From Corynebacterium uberis (GTDB taxonomy: Bacteria > Actinomycetota > Actinomycetes > Mycobacteriales > Mycobacteriaceae), in the NCBI RefSeq assembly GCF_020616335.1, contig NZ_CP085051.1, positions 744,001 through 808,000 on the forward strand: a stretch of DNA of 64,000 nucleotides, read 5' to 3'. Positions 1-9,051 of this stretch are shown piece by piece (position 1 is the stretch's first letter; each line of letters starts with the position of its first letter). A model generated the notes under the pieces. The model saw nothing but the letters and a program-made list of their open reading frames with translations. It searched no databases and was not told the origin of the DNA. Position numbers and translations under genes: made by a program.

Positions 1-440
1 TGGAAATCATTGTGCATGTCCCCGTCCCAGCGCGCCGCCCAGCCGGTGTGCAGCGCCACGAAGCTGCCCGCCGGGACGCGCCCATGGGCGCGCTCCCACT
101 CGACCAGCGTCTCCGCGGTGACCAGTGCGTCCGGATCCGCGGCGGCCTGCGCGGAGAAGTCCACAAACGCCAGCGGCGCGACGCATTCGGCGGCGGGAAT
201 CTCTCCGAGGGTGCGCGCGCCGGGGTGAAAATGCACGGGCGCGTCGACGTGGGTGCCCCACTGCCCGATCAACCGATACCGCCACACCAGGGCGCCATCG
301 GCGGCCACGCTGGTCCACAGCTCGGTGTCCTGATCTGGGTCGGTGGGGTAGCGCGGCTGGCCAGCGGCAAACTGGTGGCTTAAGTCCACCCAGGTGTGTC
401 CGCGCAGGGTGGCGGCTAGGTCCCACAGGCTGCGGGTCAC
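1..440 (-). CDS. Cyclase family (kynurenine formamidase-like) hydrolase, 3' end outside window
   Basis: The first 146 codons are present; the C-terminus lies beyond the left edge. The translation carries D-L-S-H near residue 19 and the signature GTHVDAPVHFH at residues 62-72. These are the metal-binding motifs of the cyclase family (Pfam Cyclase), which includes bacterial arylformamidases and other metal-dependent amidohydrolases. The GTG start at 440 overlaps the TGA of the upstream oxidoreductase by four bases (GTGA), so the two are translationally coupled. The substrate cannot be read from sequence; kynurenine formamidase is only the best-known relative, and no other tryptophan-degradation gene is visible. 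Confidence 0.85.
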   Translation of the reverse strand, partial: MTRSLWDLAATLRGHTWVDLSHQFAAGQPRYPTDPDQDTELWTSVAADGALVWRYRLIGQWGTHVDAPVHFHPGARTLGEIPAAECVAPLAFVDFSAQAAADPDALVTAETLVEWERAHGRVPAGSFVALHTGWAARWDGDMHNDF

Positions 441-1441
441 ACGCCGGCCCCGAAGTCGATGGCGATCTTGCCCACCGTGCGATCCTCCTCAATGAGGCGG
501 TGTGCCTCGCGCAGGGTGCGTGCGGACAGCCCCTCGAGGGTGCGGGTGACGGGGGCGGTGAGGGTGGCGGCGTCGAGAAGCGAGGACACCCGGCCCAGGA
601 TCTCTCCTTGGCGGGCCAAGTCTGGGGTGGCGAACATCGAGCGGGTGAACATGGACTCCCAGTGCACCGCGATGGACTTTTGCTTGAAGGCCGCGAGGTC
701 GAAGTCGGTGGGGTCGTCGATGAGCACCAGGTGCGACTGGGGAGCCATGATCGCGGCAAGCTCGGCCGCACGCCCAGAGGTATGGGTGGAAAGTACCCAG
801 TCAACGCTGTGGGCGTCGAGCTGCTCATCGAGGCGGCGAGAGTGGTCAATGACGGCGGTGGCGCCGCGCTCGCGCACCCACTCGTGGGACTCCGGGCGCG
901 AGGCAGTGGCCACCACGTGAGGCAGCTGGGTAAGCGCGCGGGCCAACCCCAGCGCCAGGGTAGGAACCCCGCCGGCCCCGCCGAGGATGAGCAGGCGTCC
1001 GTGGGGCTGATCGGTGGGGATACACAGCCGGTCGAAGAGGCATTCCCAGGCGGTCAGTGCGGTGAGCGGGACGGTGGCTGCCGCGGCGTCGGAAAGCGAA
1101 CGCGGCGCGCGTGCGGCCAGGCGCTCATCGATGAGCTGGAGCTCGGCGTTCGACCCCTGGCGGGTGATATCCCCGGAGTAGAAGACCCGGTCGCCGCAGT
1201 CGAAGAAGCGGGCCTTGCTGCCGCGGGCCACCACGGTTCCCACCGCATCAAAGCCCAGCACCTTGGGGCTATCCTGCGGGCCGCTGCGCCTGCGGACCTT
1301 CGCGTCGATGGGGTTGATGGACACCGCGTGGACCTTCACCACCAGGTCATGGTCGCGCGGGGTGGGATCAGGAAGCTCGACCTCGTGGAAGCAGTCGGGG
1401 TCACTGGTGGGCAAGGAATCCAAGATTGCTACAGCCTTCAT
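437..1441 (-). CDS. Zinc-independent quinone oxidoreductase-like MDR protein
   Basis: A 334-residue medium-chain dehydrogenase/reductase. It has the N-terminal GroES-like part (SINPIDAK at 41-48, LGFDAVGTV at 62-70) and a nucleotide-binding loop GGAGGVP at 154-160. The cysteine cluster of the structural zinc site is absent, which places it with the quinone oxidoreductase/zinc-binding-type-1 branch that reduces quinones or enones with NADPH. The ATG at 1441 is preceded by a TAGGCT -10 box only eight bases away and no Shine-Dalgarno sequence, so the message is probably leaderless. It forms an operon with the downstream cyclase-like gene. Substrate unknown. Confidence 0.85.
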   Translation of the reverse strand: MKAVAILDSLPTSDPDCFHEVELPDPTPRDHDLVVKVHAVSINPIDAKVRRRSGPQDSPKVLGFDAVGTVVARGSKARFFDCGDRVFYSGDITRQGSNAELQLIDERLAARAPRSLSDAAAATVPLTALTAWECLFDRLCIPTDQPHGRLLILGGAGGVPTLALGLARALTQLPHVVATASRPESHEWVRERGATAVIDHSRRLDEQLDAHSVDWVLSTHTSGRAAELAAIMAPQSHLVLIDDPTDFDLAAFKQKSIAVHWESMFTRSMFATPDLARQGEILGRVSSLLDAATLTAPVTRTLEGLSARTLREAHRLIEEDRTVGKIAIDFGAGV

Positions 1442-1449
1442 ACCCTGTG

Positions 1450-1500
1450 AGCCTAGCCCGGTGAGCCCAGGTGACGCGCTGGCGTGGGCGGGCCTAAAAT
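1450..1500. promoter_or_regulatory. Divergent leaderless promoters of tatD and the oxidoreductase
   Basis: The 67-bp gap between the two start codons carries TAAAAT at 1495-1500 (plus strand, 8 bases before the tatD ATG) and TAGGCT on the minus strand (1450-1455, 8 bases before the oxidoreductase ATG). Both sit where a -10 box would put the transcription start on the start codon itself. Neither gene has a purine-rich ribosome-binding site. Confidence 0.55.
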
Positions 1501-1508
1501 CTGCGGGC

Positions 1509-2351
1509 ATGTCAAAGAAGAAACCTAAACCTGACCCGGTTCCAGCCGAGCCGCTGCCGGGAATCGTTGACGCGCACACCCACCTGGCCTCCTGCGGGGC
1601 CCGCACCGCCGAGGAGGTGGCTGCGGTGGTGGATCGCGCCGTGGCAGCCGGGGTGGACAAGCTATGCACCGTGGGGGACGGGGTGGAAGAAGCCGCCGCA
1701 GCGCTGGCGGCGGCACAAGAAAATCCGCGAGTATATGCGGCGTGCGCGGTGCACCCCACTCGCGCGCGGGAACTCGACGCCCCGACGCGCCAGCGGGTAG
1801 CGCAGCTGGTGGCGGATCCGCGGTGCGTGGCGGTGGGGGAGACGGGGTTGGATACCTACTGGATCCGCCATGATCCGGAGCGCACAGCGCCGCTGGAGAT
1901 GCAGGAAGAGGCCCTGCGCTGGCACATCGACCTGGCCTGCCAGCACGGTAAGGCGTTGATGATTCACAACCGGGAAGCAGATGCGCAGCTGCTGGACATC
2001 CTCGACGATGCCCCCCGCCCGCCGCACGTGATCCTGCACTGCTTTTCTTCGCCTCTCGACGTCGCCGCCCAAGCCATCGAGCGCGGCTATGTGCTCAGCT
2101 TCGCCGGGAACGTGACCTTTAAGCGCAACGAGTACCTGCGCCAGGCCGCCGCGATGGTTCCTCCGGGCCAGCTGCTCATTGAGACGGATGCCCCGTACAT
2201 GACCCCGGAGCCGTTCCGCGGGTGCCGCAACGAGCCGGCCCTGGTTGGGCACACCGCCTATTGCGTGGCGGCGGCCCGGGGACAAGATCCGGGGGAGTTG
2301 GCCGATGAGGTCTCGGCAACCTTTGACCGCGTCTATGGGCTGAATCTGTAG
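1509..2351 (+). CDS. tatD: TatD family metal-dependent DNase
   Basis: A 280-residue TIM-barrel hydrolase. DAHTH at residues 21-25 supplies the first two metal ligands, GETGLDTYW near 110-118 the bridging glutamate, IHNREAD near 153 and LHCFSS near 172 the histidines, and IETDAPY near 222 the last aspartate. TatD proteins are 3'-5' exonucleases linked to DNA repair. Its place just before rpf2-rsmA-ispE is the usual actinobacterial arrangement; the metG gene normally found upstream is not adjacent here. The start at 1509 is chosen because TAAAAT lies eight bases upstream (leaderless) and an in-frame upstream extension would run through the divergent promoter. Confidence 0.93.
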   Translation: MSKKKPKPDPVPAEPLPGIVDAHTHLASCGARTAEEVAAVVDRAVAAGVDKLCTVGDGVEEAAAALAAAQENPRVYAACAVHPTRARELDAPTRQRVAQLVADPRCVAVGETGLDTYWIRHDPERTAPLEMQEEALRWHIDLACQHGKALMIHNREADAQLLDILDDAPRPPHVILHCFSSPLDVAAQAIERGYVLSFAGNVTFKRNEYLRQAAAMVPPGQLLIETDAPYMTPEPFRGCRNEPALVGHTAYCVAAARGQDPGELADEVSATFDRVYGLNL

Positions 2352-2501
2352 CTCGCCGTGCGCGCCGGGGCGTGTGGGGGCGCTGGAGTGAGGGTTGGAG
2401 TGAGCGCACCAGCCCGCACAGGACTATCACTGCATGCATTGGGTTCGCGGCGGGGGAGCGGCGGGGGAGCGCCGGGAAGAAAACTACTCGACAAGCCCGT
2501 G

Positions 2502-2518
2502 TTGTTACCGTATTGTTA
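2502..2518. promoter_or_regulatory. Direct repeat TTGTTA x2, possible MtrA-type site upstream of rpf2
   Basis: In the 304-bp gap between tatD and rpf2, TTGTTA occurs at 2502-2507 and 2513-2518, exactly 11 bp (one helical turn) apart; on the other strand this reads TAACAA twice. Spaced GTAAC-like direct repeats are typical of the MtrA response regulator, which controls cell-wall genes including rpf in actinobacteria. This assignment rests on my memory of the motif. The rest of the gap is GC-rich with no convincing ORF. Confidence 0.35.
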
Positions 2519-2562
2519 TGCGCATTGTGAGCGGTGGCCGAGGGTGTGCGCCAGGCGGCTGA

Positions 2563-3840
<1,278 letters not shown>

Positions 3841-3873
3841 CCGGGCTGGGTGTGCCAGGTAGATTCGGAAGCT

Positions 3874-4755
3874 ATGGATCATCGTGAGCACACCCCGGCC
3901 GCCCAGCTGTTGGGGCCCGTTGAGATTCGGGCCCTTGCTGGTGAGCTTGATGTCACGCCCACCAAAAAGTGGGGGCAGAACTTTGTGCATGACCCCAATA
4001 CGGTGCGCCGCATTGTGGGCGCAGCCGAGCTGGATCCTTCCGACCACGTGGTCGAGGTCGGCCCTGGCCTTGGGTCGTTGACCCTGGCGCTGCTGGATAC
4101 CGTCGAGCAGGTCACCGCCGTGGAGATCGATCCGCGCCTGGCGCAGCGGCTGCCGCGCACGGTGCAGTGGCGGGCGCCGGACTTCGCCGAGCGGCTGCGG
4201 GTGGTGCAGGCGGACGCGTTGGCGGTGGGGGCCGACGAGGTGGGGGCGCCGACCGCGCTGGTGGCCAACCTTCCCTACAACGTCTCGGTTCCGGTGCTGC
4301 TGCATTTCTTGGCCACGTTTCCGTCCTTGCGGCGCGTGCTGGTGATGGTGCAGGCGGAGGTCGCTGACCGCCTGGCAGCCCCCGCGGGCTCAAAGGTCTA
4401 TGGTGTTCCGTCGGTAAAGGCGAGCTTCTATGGCAAGGTCAGCCGGGCAGGTGCCATTGGGAAGAACGTGTTTTGGCCTGCCCCGCGCATTGACTCGGGG
4501 CTGGTGCGCGTGGACCGCTTTGCCCCGGGGGCTGCCCCGTGGCCGGTCGATGAGGCCACCCGGTCGCGCGTGTTCCCGCTTATCGACGCCGCCTTTGCCC
4601 AGCGCCGCAAGACCCTGCGCGCCGCGCTCGCGGGCACCTTCGGCTCCGGCGCGGCGGCAGAGGAGGCGCTGCGAAAGGCGCAGATCGATCCGACGCTGCG
4701 CGGGGAAAAGCTCTCCGTTGCTGACTTTGTTCGGCTGGCCGGGGTGGGGGCGTGA
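3874..4755 (+). CDS. rsmA: 16S rRNA (adenine1518-N6/adenine1519-N6) dimethyltransferase
   Basis: A 293-residue KsgA/RsmA enzyme that dimethylates two adjacent adenines near the 3' end of 16S rRNA with S-adenosylmethionine. The [10 protein letters not shown] motif (31-40), the SAM loop [10 protein letters not shown] (61-70), the acidic VEID (83-86) and catalytic NLPY (132-135) are all present. The start at 3874 is preferred over an in-frame upstream GTG because the residues before it are not family-like. Its end overlaps the ispE start by four bases (GTGA), a coupling common in actinobacteria. Confidence 0.96.
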   Translation: MDHREHTPAAQLLGPVEIRALAGELDVTPTKKWGQNFVHDPNTVRRIVGAAELDPSDHVVEVGPGLGSLTLALLDTVEQVTAVEIDPRLAQRLPRTVQWRAPDFAERLRVVQADALAVGADEVGAPTALVANLPYNVSVPVLLHFLATFPSLRRVLVMVQAEVADRLAAPAGSKVYGVPSVKASFYGKVSRAGAIGKNVFWPAPRIDSGLVRVDRFAPGAAPWPVDEATRSRVFPLIDAAFAQRRKTLRAALAGTFGSGAAAEEALRKAQIDPTLRGEKLSVADFVRLAGVGA

Positions 4756-5726
4756 TGGGCGCGCCGCTTGAGGGCAGCCGGACGGTGCGCGCGGTGGGCC
4801 GCGCCAAAGTCAATCTTCACCTGGGGGTGGGTCCGGCGCGCCCGGATGGCTTCCACGAATTGGCTACGGTTTTCCAATCGCTCAGCCTGGCCGACCAGGT
4901 CACGCTGCGCTGTGATGACACCCAGGCGTGCCCGCCGGGCGAGCCGGTGGTGCGCGCCGTGACGGTCAGCGGTCTTGACGCGGCGGCTGTGCCCTGCGAC
5001 GCCAGCAACCTGGCGGCCCGCGCGGTGGAGGCCATCGCTGCTAATCTTCGGGCCAAGCGCGGGGCGGTGGAGGTGCCGGCGATTGATCTTGAGATAGTCA
5101 AGGCAATTCCCACGGCCGGGGGCATGGCTGGCGGGTCCGCGGATGCGGCGGCTGCGCTCGTGGCGGCGAATGCGGCGCTGGGGGCGGGATTGGATCAGGG
5201 GCGCCTGCTGGAATTGGCGGCGCAGCTGGGCTCGGACGTGCCGTTTACGCTGTTGGGCGGCACGATGCTGGGCACGGGACGCGGAGAAAAGCTCACGCCC
5301 ATGCTTGCCCGTGGGCAGTACCACTGGGTGTTCGCACTGCCTGGCCTGGGGCTGTCCACGCCACGGGTGTTTGCCAAACTCGATGAGCTGCGTGGCGGCG
5401 ACCAGCCGGCGGGCCCGGCGGCGCCCGATGCGGTGGCGGCTGCGCTGGCCGCAGGCGACGTGCATGCGTTGGCGCGCAGCATGCGCAATGAGCTGGAGCC
5501 GGCGGCGCTGTCCTTGGAGCCGCGGCTGCGGCGGATCCACGCCACGGCCCGGGAATTGGGGGCGCTGCGCGCGCTGGTGTCTGGGTCGGGGCCCACCATA
5601 GCGCTGCTGTGCGAGGATGCCGCCGCGGCGGCGGAGGTTGCCGAGGGGCTGGTGGCAGCCAACCTGGTCTCCCAGGCGCTGCCTGCTCACTCGGTGCCCG
5701 GAGGGGCCCAGCTACTTGGCGGCTAG
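4752..5726 (+). CDS. ispE: 4-diphosphocytidyl-2-C-methyl-D-erythritol kinase
   Basis: A 324-residue GHMP kinase of the non-mevalonate isoprenoid pathway; it phosphorylates CDP-methylerythritol with ATP. Lys19 in AKVNLHL and the aspartate of GGSADAAA (about 131) are the expected catalytic pair, and [17 protein letters not shown] (120-136) is the glycine-rich ATP loop. VSGSGPTI near residue 280 is the third GHMP motif. Start is the GTG that overlaps the rsmA stop, with an ATG immediately after as an alternative. Confidence 0.95.
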   Translation: MMGAPLEGSRTVRAVGRAKVNLHLGVGPARPDGFHELATVFQSLSLADQVTLRCDDTQACPPGEPVVRAVTVSGLDAAAVPCDASNLAARAVEAIAANLRAKRGAVEVPAIDLEIVKAIPTAGGMAGGSADAAAALVAANAALGAGLDQGRLLELAAQLGSDVPFTLLGGTMLGTGRGEKLTPMLARGQYHWVFALPGLGLSTPRVFAKLDELRGGDQPAGPAAPDAVAAALAAGDVHALARSMRNELEPAALSLEPRLRRIHATARELGALRALVSGSGPTIALLCEDAAAAAEVAEGLVAANLVSQALPAHSVPGGAQLLGG

Positions 5727-5739
5727 GCCCGCTGAGGGG

Positions 5740-7134
5740 CTAGTGCTCGTGGCCGTGATCGTGGTCGTGCTCGTGGGGGTGGGCGGCGTCGGCATCCGCA
5801 TCAGAGTGCGCGGGGCCGTGGCCGTCCACGATGGCCATCTCGGTGGGGGTGACGCTGAGCTGGTGGCGGGCGGCAACCTCGCCGGAGGTCAGGTCAACGA
5901 CGGCCAGTTCCTTCTTTTCGGCGTCGGTGACAAAGGCGGTGGTGCCGCGGACCTTGAGGATAGGCCCGGGCTGCTGCCACTCGTCCTTTTCAGTCCAGGA
6001 GTCGATGACGGGGATGTCCTTGACCACGGTGGCGGACTGGGGGTCAATGACCTTCAGGTGGCCGTCGGTGGTCAGCACGATGGCCTGCCCGTCCTCGGTG
6101 CGCCCCAGGGAGCGGAACCAGTAGGATTCGCCCAGTTCCACGGTGCGCATGGTGGCCTGCTGGGTGTCGATGAGCGCCACGGAGGTGGGGTGCTCATGCT
6201 TGTTGTCCTTGTCGGTCTTGTTGTCTGCCAGCACCCAGGCAAAGGCGTCGCCGCCGGCCATGTTCCCGGAGCGCTGGTAGGCGTGCTCGACGGGAACCTT
6301 GTGGAAGGCGGAGCCGTCGAAGACGATGGGGCCGTTCTCACAGCCAAAGGCCACTCGGCCGTTCTTTCCGGGGGCTTCGCCGTGGACGCCGGGGCAATCG
6401 TTGGTCTCGGCGAGGGTGGAGCCGTCGGCGGCGACGTGGCGGATGGTGTCACGGTGATCGGTCGTGCCGGCGGTGATCAGGGCGGAGCCGTCGGGAAGCG
6501 GGACGGCCACGCCGTGGTGCCCGGAGCCGGTCTCTAGCTTGCCGATGGGCTTCAAGGCGCCTTCCTCTAGGGAGGCGGTGTCAAAGAGCTCGGCGGAGCC
6601 GGTGCCGTCAGAAAAGACAGCGGTGCGGCCGGCGTGGGCGACCACGTGGCCGATCTTCTTGCCGGAGGTAGTGGCGTCGGTGAGGTAGGGGGTGCCGGCG
6701 TAGTAGTGGGAGTGATCGCCGTGGGGCTGGACGTGGACGGCGGCGTCGTACAGCAGCGCCTCGTCGCCATCGGTGACCATGACGGTGCGGCCGTCGCCGG
6801 TGTCATTGAGGCGCAGGAAGCCGGGATGGTCCGTCTCGTCGAGGACCTTGCCGGTGACGGTGTCAATAGTCAGCAGGCCGTCGTCGTGGCTGATCACCGC
6901 CCGCGGATTGATCCGGGAGACCTCCTTGAGCTCGCCGGGCTTGGCGGCGGAGGAGGAATCAGCGGCCTCTGCGGCGGAGCTGGCGGCAGTGCTGGCGCCA
7001 TCCGTCGACGAGGTGGTATCTGTGGTGCCGCAGGCACCGAGTGCAAGCGCTGCGCCGAGTGCGAGGGCGCAGGCGGGAAGGGCCCGGTGGCTGATGGGAC
7101 GAGTATGGGGGAAACGGCGGGTCTTTCGTGTCAT
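5740..7134 (-). CDS. aztD: AztD-like zinc metallochaperone lipoprotein
   Basis: A 464-residue exported protein. A basic N-terminus and hydrophobic stretch end in LGAC (32-35), a lipobox that would leave Cys35 lipidated. A low-complexity Ser/Ala/Thr linker is followed by a beta-propeller-like body resembling AztD, with an internal histidine cluster (QPHGDHSHYY near 130). The tail ends in alternating His/Asp/Glu residues, a likely zinc ligand. AztD normally hands zinc to the AztC binding protein of an ABC importer; no aztABC genes are nearby, so it may serve a distant importer. The ATG at 7134 is favoured over an upstream in-frame TTG at 7170. It is transcribed divergently from the ABC-F gene. 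Confidence 0.8.
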   Translation of the reverse strand: MTRKTRRFPHTRPISHRALPACALALGAALALGACGTTDTTSSTDGASTAASSAAEAADSSSAAKPGELKEVSRINPRAVISHDDGLLTIDTVTGKVLDETDHPGFLRLNDTGDGRTVMVTDGDEALLYDAAVHVQPHGDHSHYYAGTPYLTDATTSGKKIGHVVAHAGRTAVFSDGTGSAELFDTASLEEGALKPIGKLETGSGHHGVAVPLPDGSALITAGTTDHRDTIRHVAADGSTLAETNDCPGVHGEAPGKNGRVAFGCENGPIVFDGSAFHKVPVEHAYQRSGNMAGGDAFAWVLADNKTDKDNKHEHPTSVALIDTQQATMRTVELGESYWFRSLGRTEDGQAIVLTTDGHLKVIDPQSATVVKDIPVIDSWTEKDEWQQPGPILKVRGTTAFVTDAEKKELAVVDLTSGEVAARHQLSVTPTEMAIVDGHGPAHSDADADAAHPHEHDHDHGHEH

Positions 7135-7154
7135 AGAGGCAACCCTACTGACAA

Positions 7155-7169
7155 TGAAAATCGTGTGCA
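7155..7169. promoter_or_regulatory. Possible Zur-like site before aztD
   Basis: TGAAAATCGTGTGCA is an imperfect palindrome (TG.A.A...T.T.CA) 21 bases upstream of the aztD start. One half resembles the actinobacterial Zur consensus TGAAAATGATTTTCA; the other half is poor. Zinc control would suit a zinc chaperone. Confidence 0.3.
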
Positions 7170-7213
7170 ATAAGCCCTGTGGGCGGAATCCGTCATTTGG
7201 CGCACGTCCGGCC

Positions 7214-7219
7214 TAGACT
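7214..7219 (+). promoter_or_regulatory. -10 box TAGACT of the ABC-F gene
   Basis: TAGACT ends 11 bases before the ATG at 7231, leaving a leader of only a few bases and no room for a Shine-Dalgarno sequence. Confidence 0.45.
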
Positions 7220-7230
7220 GTCACCTTGAT

Positions 7231-9051
7231 ATGGCAGCGCAGATAAATTTGATCAATTTGGAGGCCGTGTCCAAAACCTTTGGACTGACCACCCTCCTCG
7301 ACCAGGTCAGCCTGGGGGTCCAAGACACCGACCGCATCGGGGTCGTCGGCCTCAACGGTGGCGGCAAAACCACCCTCCTGGAAGTCCTGACGGGCATCGT
7401 CGAACCGGACTCCGGGCGCGTATCCCACCGCGGAGGCCTGCGCATGGCGGTGGTCACCCAGCGCGCCGAACTTGATCCCCACGCCACGGTGGGCCAATGC
7501 GTGGTCGAGCCCCTCGGGCTCAACACCTTCGAGTGGGCCTCCAACGCCAAAGTCCGGGAAGTGCTCGGCGGGCTGGGAATCATCGGCCTGGGGCTAGACA
7601 CCGCAGTCGGCGACCTCTCCGGCGGGGAGCGCCGCCGCGTCAACCTCGCCGCCGCCCTGGTCCAAGACCTCGACCTGGTGGTCCTTGACGAGCCCACCAA
7701 CCACCTGGACATCGAAGGCGTGCAGTGGCTGGCCCAACACCTCCTCTCCCGACGCATCGCGGTGGTGGTGGTCACCCACGATCGCTGGTTCTTGGACACC
7801 GTGGCCACCCGCACCTGGGAGGTCCACGACGGCCAGGTAGACACCTACCAGGGCGGCTACAATGACTGGATCTTCGCCCGCGCCGAGCGCGCCCGACAAG
7901 CCGATGCCGCCGAGGCACGCCGCCGGAACTTAGCGCGCAAGGAGCTCGCCTGGCTGCGCCGCGGCGCCCCCGCGCGCACCTCCAAACCGCGCTACCGCAT
8001 CGAGGCCGCAGAAGCGCTGATCGCCGATGTGCCCGCCCCGCGCAACAGCGTCGAACTCATGCAGTTCTCCCGCGCCCGCCAGGGCAAGAAGGTCATCGAC
8101 CTGGAAGACGCCCGCATTGAAACCCCCGACGGGCGAACCCTGGTTGACCACCTGACGTGGCGCCTGGGCCCCGGCGAACGGTTAGGCATCGTGGGCGTCA
8201 ACGGCTCCGGAAAAACAACCTTGCTGCGCGCCCTTGCCGGCGACTACCCGCTGGCCAGCGGGCGGCGAGTCGAAGGACTGACCGTGCGGCTCGGATGGCT
8301 GCGCCAGGAACTCGATGACCTTGACCCCACACGCCGTGTTCTCGACGTCGTCGAAGACGTGGCCACCTACGTCCACCTGGGAGACAAAGAACTCAGCGCC
8401 TCTCAACTGGCCGAACGCCTGGGCTTCCCGCCCGCCCGCCAACGCACCCCCGTCGGCGACCTCTCCGGCGGGGAGCGCCGCCGCCTGCAACTCACCCGCA
8501 TCCTCATGAGCGAGCCGAATGTGCTGCTCCTCGACGAGCCCACCAACGACCTGGACATAGACACCCTCCAGGAACTGGAATCGCTTCTCGACGCCTGGCC
8601 CGGCACGTTGGTAGTCATCTCCCACGACCGCTACCTCATCGAGCGCATCGTCGACTCCACCTGGGCACTCTTCGGCGACGCCACCCTGACCAACCTTCCT
8701 GGCGGCATCGACCAGTACCTTGCCCGCCGCAAGGAACTGGCCGCCGCGAGCCAGCAGGCGGCGGTGACCCCGGGGGCGTCGGCACGCGAAACCGCCGCAC
8801 CCGAAAAGAAGAAGCGCAGCTTCCAGCAACAACGCGAAAACAGCAAAGCCCTGAGCAAGCTGGAGCGCGCCATGACACAAACCGCACAGCGCATCGACGA
8901 CCTGGAAACCCAACTCGGTGACGTAGCGCAACAGCTTCCGGTAGACACCGCCGAGCTTGCCCGCCTGGATGCGGCCGTGAAGAAGGAACGCGCGGCGCAT
9001 GAAGAACTGGAATCCCAATGGCTAGAGCTAGCCGAGGCCATGGAGGGATGA
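7231..9051 (+). CDS. ABC-F family ATPase (Uup-like)
   Basis: A 606-residue soluble protein with two ABC ATPase domains and no membrane segments. Walker A motifs GLNGGGKTT (about 40-48) and GVNGSGKTT (about 328-336), signature LSGGERRR in both halves, and Walker B LDEPTNHLD / LDEPTNDLD are all visible. The C-terminal 80 residues are charged and predicted coiled coil, as in Uup. ABC-F proteins act on the ribosome or on branched DNA rather than as transporters. This gene follows ispE in corynebacteria; here aztD is inserted between them in the opposite direction. It overlaps the next gene by four bases (ATGA). Confidence 0.93.
   Translation: MAAQINLINLEAVSKTFGLTTLLDQVSLGVQDTDRIGVVGLNGGGKTTLLEVLTGIVEPDSGRVSHRGGLRMAVVTQRAELDPHATVGQCVVEPLGLNTFEWASNAKVREVLGGLGIIGLGLDTAVGDLSGGERRRVNLAAALVQDLDLVVLDEPTNHLDIEGVQWLAQHLLSRRIAVVVVTHDRWFLDTVATRTWEVHDGQVDTYQGGYNDWIFARAERARQADAAEARRRNLARKELAWLRRGAPARTSKPRYRIEAAEALIADVPAPRNSVELMQFSRARQGKKVIDLEDARIETPDGRTLVDHLTWRLGPGERLGIVGVNGSGKTTLLRALAGDYPLASGRRVEGLTVRLGWLRQELDDLDPTRRVLDVVEDVATYVHLGDKELSASQLAERLGFPPARQRTPVGDLSGGERRRLQLTRILMSEPNVLLLDEPTNDLDIDTLQELESLLDAWPGTLVVISHDRYLIERIVDSTWALFGDATLTNLPGGIDQYLARRKELAAASQQAAVTPGASARETAAPEKKKRSFQQQRENSKALSKLERAMTQTAQRIDDLETQLGDVAQQLPVDTAELARLDAAVKKERAAHEELESQWLELAEAMEG

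Noticed and set aside
125..1450. 441-codon open frame opposite the cyclase and oxidoreductase genes
   Set aside because: Crosses the overlap between two good minus-strand genes and encodes Gly/Arg-rich sequence only.
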